Source: Herbaspirillum seropedicae (GTDB lineage Bacteria; Pseudomonadota; Gammaproteobacteria; Burkholderiales; Burkholderiaceae_D). From it: DNA of 64,000 nt. The notes under the pieces were generated by a model, which saw only the letters and a list, made by a program, of their open reading frames with translations, made no database searches and had not been told where the DNA came from. Made by a program: the position numbers and the translations under genes. This document shows positions 60,063 to 64,000 of this stretch, piece after piece (within the stretch, counting starts at the first letter, position 1; each line of letters starts with the position of its first letter). Location of the stretch: contig NZ_CP011930.1 in NCBI RefSeq assembly GCF_001040945.1, positions 1,798,001-1,862,000 of the forward strand. The letters are read 5' to 3'.

Positions 60063-61049
60063 ATGATCCAGACCATTTCCGATCTTTTTGCCGCCGTCCA
60101 GGGCTGGCTATTCCAGACTCTCGTGCAACCGCTGGTGTTCTTCATCGGCATGGGGGAATTCGTCGAAGAAGCCTTTACCGGCACCGAATTCGTCCTGGTG
60201 GGCCTGTGCGAGCTGGTGATCCTCTTCCTCATCCTGCGTCCGCTGGAGTCGGCCATCCCGGTGCATCCCATCACCGATCCGCGCGCGCGCTGGAACGATT
60301 TCATCTATACCGTGCTGCAGCGGCTGGGCGTGATCCCCATCGTGGCCTTCCTGCTGCTCGATCCGGCGCTGTCCTACCTGTCCGAGGCGCTGCACCTGGA
60401 AGGCTGGGGCAGCTTCAACCTCGACCAGATCTGGCCGGGCGTGACCGACCAGGCGCTGGTGAGCTTCTTGCTCTACATGGTGGTGCTGGACCTGTGTGAA
60501 TATGTCTATCACTGGGCGCAGCACAATGTGCGCTGGATGTGGGCGCTGCACAGCCTGCACCATAGCCAGCAGAACATGAACCTGTGGAGCGATGACCGCA
60601 ACCACATGCTGGACAACCTGTTCCACGACATCATCTTCGGCCTGATCGCCGTCTTCATCGGCGTGGAACCCTCGCAGTACATCCTGCTGGTGTCGCTCTC
60701 GCGCATGCTGCAGAGCCTGCAGCACGCCAACGTACGCATCCACTTCGGCCGCATCGGCGAATACCTGCTGGTGTCGCCGCGCTTCCATCGCACGCACCAC
60801 GCCGTCGGCCTGGGCCATGAAAGCCGGGGCCGCAACTCGCTGGGCGGGCACAATTTTGCCGTGCTGTTCCCGATCTGGGATGTGCTCTTCCGCACCGCCC
60901 ACTTCAGCCAGGGCTTTGCCATGACTGGCGTGCGCGACCAGCTGCCGCCGCCGGCCGGCAAGGGACGCGACTATGGTCGCGGCTTCTGGATGCAGCAATG
61001 GCTGGGCGTGAAGCGCATCGTTGAGTTCAGCCGCCGGAAAGTGCGCTGA
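60063..61049 (+). CDS. Fatty acid hydroxylase / sterol desaturase family membrane protein
   Basis: A 328-residue integral membrane di-iron enzyme. Several N-terminal helices are followed by the three His boxes: HWAQH (150-154), HSLHH (163-167) and HRTHH (242-246), plus a late HNF. This is the fatty acid hydroxylase superfamily, which hydroxylates or desaturates lipids. Its stop overlaps the next gene's ATG (TGATG), so both are translated together. Substrate unknown. Confidence 0.9.
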   Translation: MIQTISDLFAAVQGWLFQTLVQPLVFFIGMGEFVEEAFTGTEFVLVGLCELVILFLILRPLESAIPVHPITDPRARWNDFIYTVLQRLGVIPIVAFLLLDPALSYLSEALHLEGWGSFNLDQIWPGVTDQALVSFLLYMVVLDLCEYVYHWAQHNVRWMWALHSLHHSQQNMNLWSDDRNHMLDNLFHDIIFGLIAVFIGVEPSQYILLVSLSRMLQSLQHANVRIHFGRIGEYLLVSPRFHRTHHAVGLGHESRGRNSLGGHNFAVLFPIWDVLFRTAHFSQGFAMTGVRDQLPPPAGKGRDYGRGFWMQQWLGVKRIVEFSRRKVR

Positions 61050-61891
61050 TGCGCTTGTTCATCGCCTCCTTCGGGCGCGCCCTGCTGGCGCAACTGCACA
61101 TCCGCATGCTGTGGCTGACGGTGCTGCCCTTCGTGGTGTCGCTGGCCTTGTGGGCGCTGTGCCTGTGGCTGGGACTGCAACCCGTGATCGACTGGTTGCA
61201 GGACTATTTCGTCTCGCACGGCATGTTCGGCGAGATCGGCGGCATGCTGGCCTGGTTCGGCATGGGTGCGCTCAAGACGGTGCTGGTGCCGCTCTTGGCC
61301 ATGTGGACCCTGCTGCCGCTGATGATCATCACGGCCCTGGTTTTCGTGGGCCTGTTCACCATTCCCGCCATCGCCCGCCACATCGGTGCGCGCCACTACC
61401 CCATGCTGGAGAAGCGCTATGGCGGCAGCGTGGCCGGTAGCCTGTGGACGTCGCTGTGGTGCTTTGCGGTCTTCACGGTGCTGTGGATTTCCACCATCTG
61501 GGTATTCCTGATCCCGCCGCTGGCCCTGGTCATCCATTCCCTGCTGTGGGGCTGGCTGACCTATCGCGTCATGGCCTACGACACCCTGGCCGACTATGCC
61601 AGCGCCGAGGAGCGGCGCGCCGTGCTGCATCTGCATCGCTGGCCGCTGCTGGCGGTAGGCACCGTGGCTGGTGCGCTGGGCGCTGCGCCCACGCTGCTGT
61701 GGCTGGGCGGGGTGTTGTCGGTGATCCTGCTGCCGGCGCTGGCGGCCTTGGCGATCTGGCTGTATGTGGTGGTGTTCGTCTTCACCGGCCTGTGGTTCCA
61801 GTTCTATTGCCTGGAAGCCCTGTTGCGCCATCGTCGTGGCCAGGCGCCGGACGGGCCGCAAGGCGAGATCAAGGACGTGACGCCACGTTGA
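61049..61891 (+). CDS. EI24 domain (CysZ-like) membrane protein
   Basis: A 280-residue protein with four to six membrane segments: LHIRMLWLTVLPFVVSLALWAL near the start, then LVPLLAMWTLLPLMIITALVF, FTIPAIARHIGARHYPMLEKRYGG and LIPPLALVIHSLLWGWLTYRVMAYDTLADYASAEER. This is the EI24/CysZ pattern. CysZ is a sulfate permease, but many EI24 proteins have no known substrate. Start overlaps the hydroxylase stop by one base. Sulfate transport would fit the sulfur genes elsewhere in the window but is only a guess. Confidence 0.85.
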   Translation: MRLFIASFGRALLAQLHIRMLWLTVLPFVVSLALWALCLWLGLQPVIDWLQDYFVSHGMFGEIGGMLAWFGMGALKTVLVPLLAMWTLLPLMIITALVFVGLFTIPAIARHIGARHYPMLEKRYGGSVAGSLWTSLWCFAVFTVLWISTIWVFLIPPLALVIHSLLWGWLTYRVMAYDTLADYASAEERRAVLHLHRWPLLAVGTVAGALGAAPTLLWLGGVLSVILLPALAALAIWLYVVVFVFTGLWFQFYCLEALLRHRRGQAPDGPQGEIKDVTPR

Positions 61892-62002
61892 CGCCGGTTT
61901 GAGCTGCCTGCAGCGGCGCCGGGCTGGGTGGTCCGATCCGCGCCCGGCCTGAATCGGGCATAATCGACGGCGTGTTTCATCAACTTTCGGGCAGACAGAC
62001 TC

Positions 62003-62809
62003 ATGGCATTCGGACTCATCATCATCGGCGACGAGATCCTCTCGGGCCGCCGTGTCGACAAGCATTTTCCCAAGGTATTGGAGCTGCTCTCGCAGCGCGG
62101 CCTGCAGTTGTCGTGGGCAGAATACGTGGGCGACGACCGCGAGCGCATCACCGCCACCCTCAAGCGTACTCTGGCCAGCAATGATGTCGTGTTCTGCACC
62201 GGCGGCATTGGCGCCACCCCCGACGACCATACCCGCCAGTGCGCTGCTGCTGCCTTGGGCGTGTCGCTGGCGCTGCACCCCGAGGCCAAGGAAAAGATCC
62301 AGGAACGCATCGCCGACATGGCCCGCGAGGCGGGATCGACGCCCGATTTCGACGCCCCCGAGAATCAGCACCGCCTGAAGATGGGTGAGTTTCCCCAGGG
62401 CGCTTCCATCATCCCCAATCCCTACAACAAGATCCCCGGCTTCTCGCTGAAGAACCCGGGCGGGCAGGGTGCGCACTATTTTGCGCCGGGTTTCCCGGTG
62501 ATGGCCTGGCCGATGTTCGAATGGGTGCTCGATACCCACTACGCCGACCAGTTCCACCGCCAGGCCTGGGCCGAGCGCTCCATGCTGGTGTTCGAAGCCA
62601 TGGAGTCGACCCTGACGCCGCTGATGGAAGCGATCGAAGCGCAGTTCCCGCTGGTGAAGGTCTTCAGCCTGCCGCATGTGGGCGATGAAAAGACCCGCCG
62701 CCACATCGACCTCGGTGTCAAGGGAGACCCGGCCCAGGTCGAGCCCGCCTTCGAGAAGATGCAGGAAGGCCTGCGCAGCCTGCGCGCCGAGTACCAGATC
62801 AGCGCCTGA
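62003..62809 (+). CDS. Molybdopterin-binding (MoaB/CinA N-domain) protein
   Basis: A 268-residue protein. The N-terminal MoaB/Mog fold has IIGDEILSGRRVDKHFPKV and the GGIGATPDDHTRQCAAAALG loop, as in the CinA competence/damage-inducible family. The C-terminal nicotinamide-nucleotide amidase domain of full CinA (about 400 residues) is missing, so this is the short form. A cluster of molybdenum-cofactor genes is not present. It is followed by a terminator shared with the convergent phasin gene. Confidence 0.88.
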   Translation: MAFGLIIIGDEILSGRRVDKHFPKVLELLSQRGLQLSWAEYVGDDRERITATLKRTLASNDVVFCTGGIGATPDDHTRQCAAAALGVSLALHPEAKEKIQERIADMAREAGSTPDFDAPENQHRLKMGEFPQGASIIPNPYNKIPGFSLKNPGGQGAHYFAPGFPVMAWPMFEWVLDTHYADQFHRQAWAERSMLVFEAMESTLTPLMEAIEAQFPLVKVFSLPHVGDEKTRRHIDLGVKGDPAQVEPAFEKMQEGLRSLRAEYQISA

Positions 62810-62834
62810 AACGGCCCGGCCGCGCTGGCGCCAG

Positions 62835-62866
62835 ACAAAAAAATGCCCCGGTCCGGCCGGGGCATT
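62835..62866 (-). terminator. Intrinsic terminator of the phasin gene (possibly bidirectional)
   Basis: The 10-bp stem AATGCCCCGG / CCGGGGCATT has a 5-base loop. On the minus strand it is followed by a seven-T run; on the plus strand it also lies just after the MoaB-domain gene. Confidence 0.88.
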
Positions 62867-62916
62867 CCATTCTCGTCGCCGCCCTGCACAGGCAGGGGCG
62901 GCGGCGCAGCGCAGAA

Positions 62917-63480
62917 TTACTTGCGGGCGCCGCGGGTCACTTTGGCGCCAGCCTGGGACATCTGTTCCACGGCGTTGGTGACATTGGCTTCCAGCACTTC
63001 GGCGGCTTGCTTGGCATTCTTGGTGAACTGCTCGTAGCCGGCGCTCATGTTGCCGATGGCCGACTTGAGCACGGACACAGCCTGCTCGGAACCGGCCGGT
63101 GCGTTCTTGGCGACTTCGTCGATCATCGCCACGACCTTGCGGTTGACTTCGGCGATCTGGGCTTCGGCAGCCTTGGTCAGTTCAGCCTGGGTGCTGGAGA
63201 AGATGCCGCTGAGGTGACGGCCATAGGCGACCGACTTTTCCAGCGTCGGCTGGGCGTGGGCGCTGGTCAGTGCGAAGAATTCCTGCGGGTCCTTGGCCGC
63301 GAACAGCTTCTGGGCGGCGGCTTGGCTTTCTTCCAGGGTGGAGCGGGCTGCCTTCAGGTTCAGGTCCACCAGTTTTTCCACGCCTTCAAAGGTCTTGCTG
63401 GCCAGCTGGCTGAACAGGGCGATTTGCGCTTCTGCGTTGGCTTTGGCTGCAGCGGAAAATTGCTCGGTGTAGGTCGTCAT
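62917..63480 (-). CDS. phaP: Phasin (polyhydroxyalkanoate granule-associated protein)
   Basis: A 187-residue phasin with the standard amphipathic helical pattern: EQFSAAAKANAEAQIALFSQ, then VEKLVDLNLKAARSTLEESQ, AAKDPQEFFALTSAHAQP, EKSVAYGRHLSGIF and a C-terminal half rich in Ala and Glu. It coats PHB granules and controls their size. AAGGA ribosome site. A PhbF/PhaR-like box lies upstream (63593-63605), and a strong terminator follows. The phaZ depolymerase gene is 13 kb away on the same strand. Confidence 0.94.
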   Translation of the reverse strand: MTTYTEQFSAAAKANAEAQIALFSQLASKTFEGVEKLVDLNLKAARSTLEESQAAAQKLFAAKDPQEFFALTSAHAQPTLEKSVAYGRHLSGIFSSTQAELTKAAEAQIAEVNRKVVAMIDEVAKNAPAGSEQAVSVLKSAIGNMSAGYEQFTKNAKQAAEVLEANVTNAVEQMSQAGAKVTRGARK

Positions 63481-63858
63481 GTTGAAACATCCTTCTCTTT
63501 AGTTGGTTGATGAACAAGGCAGCGCGACAGTGAACACTTACGGACCGATCTCGACGAACAGGTGGATTCCGATGTCATTTCTTGTTGAAATATGATGCAT
63601 TGCACAAGCGAATTCTAGTTTAATCGTGCATAAAGTCAAAGCTTTCATCACATGGGAATGGCGAAAAGCAGTGGAAAGTTGATCCACGTCTAATCAAGGA
63701 CTTAGGTGATTTTTTGAGAGGCATTCCAAGACAGATAGACTCTGCTGCAAGGAACTGGATTCTGGTTATCAATCCCGTGCGCGCAATCGTTTGCGCACCG
63801 CATCAAGGCAGTTTTGTTGCAGTGCGGCAAGCTCTGCCGAGAAAAACGAGAGTGTTGT
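63481..63858. other. Intergenic region, 378 bases, divergent promoter area
   Basis: Between phaP and the divergent deacetylase-family gene. AT-rich segments lie near 63585-63650. Besides the PhbF-like box, no ORF with support is seen; a 90-codon frame at 63714 has no ribosome site or family resemblance. Confidence 0.55.
63593..63605 (-). promoter_or_regulatory. PhbF/PhaR-like binding site upstream of phaP
   Basis: TGATGCATTGCAC matches the consensus TG-N-TGC-N3-GCAA recalled for Herbaspirillum PhbF in all but the last base. It lies about 115 bases upstream of the phaP start. In such systems the repressor leaves the DNA when granules form, so phasin is made on demand. Confidence 0.6.
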
Positions 63859-64000
63859 GTGAAAGCCTACTACAGCGATCATTTTGTATTACCCCTGCCA
63901 CCCGGCCACCGTTTCCCCATGGTCAAGTACCGCATGATCCGCGAAGGGGCGGCGCGCACGGTGCCAGGCCTGGAATTCCATGAAGCCATGCCAGCTTCGG
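63859..64000 (+). CDS. Histone deacetylase family protein (N-terminal part; runs off the right edge)
   Basis: The first 47 codons are visible and the frame stays open to the edge. The start is GTG (63859) and the sequence VKAYYSDHFVLPLPPGHRFPM followed by KYRMIREG is the characteristic beginning of bacterial class II/AcuC-like histone deacetylase family proteins. These remove acyl groups from small amines or protein lysines using zinc; the active-site residues lie outside the window. No strong ribosome site is seen. Confidence 0.8.
   Translation, partial: MKAYYSDHFVLPLPPGHRFPMVKYRMIREGAARTVPGLEFHEAMPAS

Noticed and set aside
63714..63983. An 89-codon plus-strand frame near the right edge.
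   Set aside because: It overlaps, in another frame, the well-supported start of the histone-deacetylase-family gene and lacks a ribosome site.

Overview
The window is about 64 kb of high-GC DNA, densely packed with genes. It most probably comes from a betaproteobacterium of the Oxalobacteraceae, close to Herbaspirillum. The basis is the gene set (SsuD, RsxB, bactofilin, a Cys-nucleophile PHB depolymerase, phasin), strong G/C third positions, and a sequence like the Herbaspirillum PhbF box upstream of the phasin gene. The assignment is inferred from protein and motif recognition, not from a database search. I saw no rRNA, tRNA, CRISPR, transposase or phage genes.

Layout. (1) 1-11.4 kb: a catabolic uptake cluster. 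It holds a flavin oxidoreductase (cut by the left edge), an Opp/Dpp-type ABC importer (two permeases, two ATPases, a family-5 binding protein), a BAAT-type acyl hydrolase, two carboxymuconolactone-decarboxylase/AhpD-type proteins and a lone GcvH-like lipoyl carrier. A convergent SsuD monooxygenase closes it. Most junctions are 4-base ATGA overlaps. A tandem ~215-bp hairpin repeat separates the ATPase genes from the binding-protein gene. (2) 11.5-12.4 kb and 25.2-26.1 kb: two nearly identical ~0.85-kb non-coding elements made of nested inverted repeats. (3) 12.4-25.2 kb, between them: a LysR regulator, MFS transporter, serine acetyltransferase, ClC channel, orphan sulfonate-type binding protein, Tat-exported phosphoesterase, Pr6Pr membrane protein, bactofilin and PurU. 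(4) 26.2-38.6 kb: an acyl-CoA synthetase and then a metal-resistance block. The block has CusF-like, multicopper oxidase, TolC-type and His-rich secreted proteins, CadA/CadR-type and CopA/CueR/CopZ genes, with recognisable MerR-type operators. (5) 38.7-49.5 kb: a MoxR/VWA pair with an acetyltransferase, a Gcr-type 'recombinase' membrane protein, two cytochromes c, a DUF1841 protein, a LivK-type binding protein, Nth, RsxB and PhaZ. (6) 49.8-64 kb: ferredoxin-NADP reductase, FdxA, another LivK-type protein, PncB, a CitMHS/NhaD-like antiporter, hydroxyacid dehydrogenase, ACBP, FKBP, a YVTN propeller protein, polysaccharide deacetylase, fatty acid hydroxylase, EI24 protein, a MoaB/CinA-domain protein, phasin, and the start of a histone-deacetylase-family gene.

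How the genes fit together. Organosulfur use is a recurring theme: SsuD, an SsuA-like protein, serine acetyltransferase, an EI24/CysZ-type protein, and possibly the whole first cluster. Copper and Cd/Zn/Pb efflux form a second unit with local regulators. Polyhydroxybutyrate metabolism (PhaZ, phasin) and Fe-S/electron transfer (RsxB, Fnr, FdxA, Nth) are the other themes. The most unusual items are the nested-palindrome elements with a G/T-to-A/C composition switch across each, and the uncharacterised uptake/oxidation cluster with its solitary lipoyl carrier.
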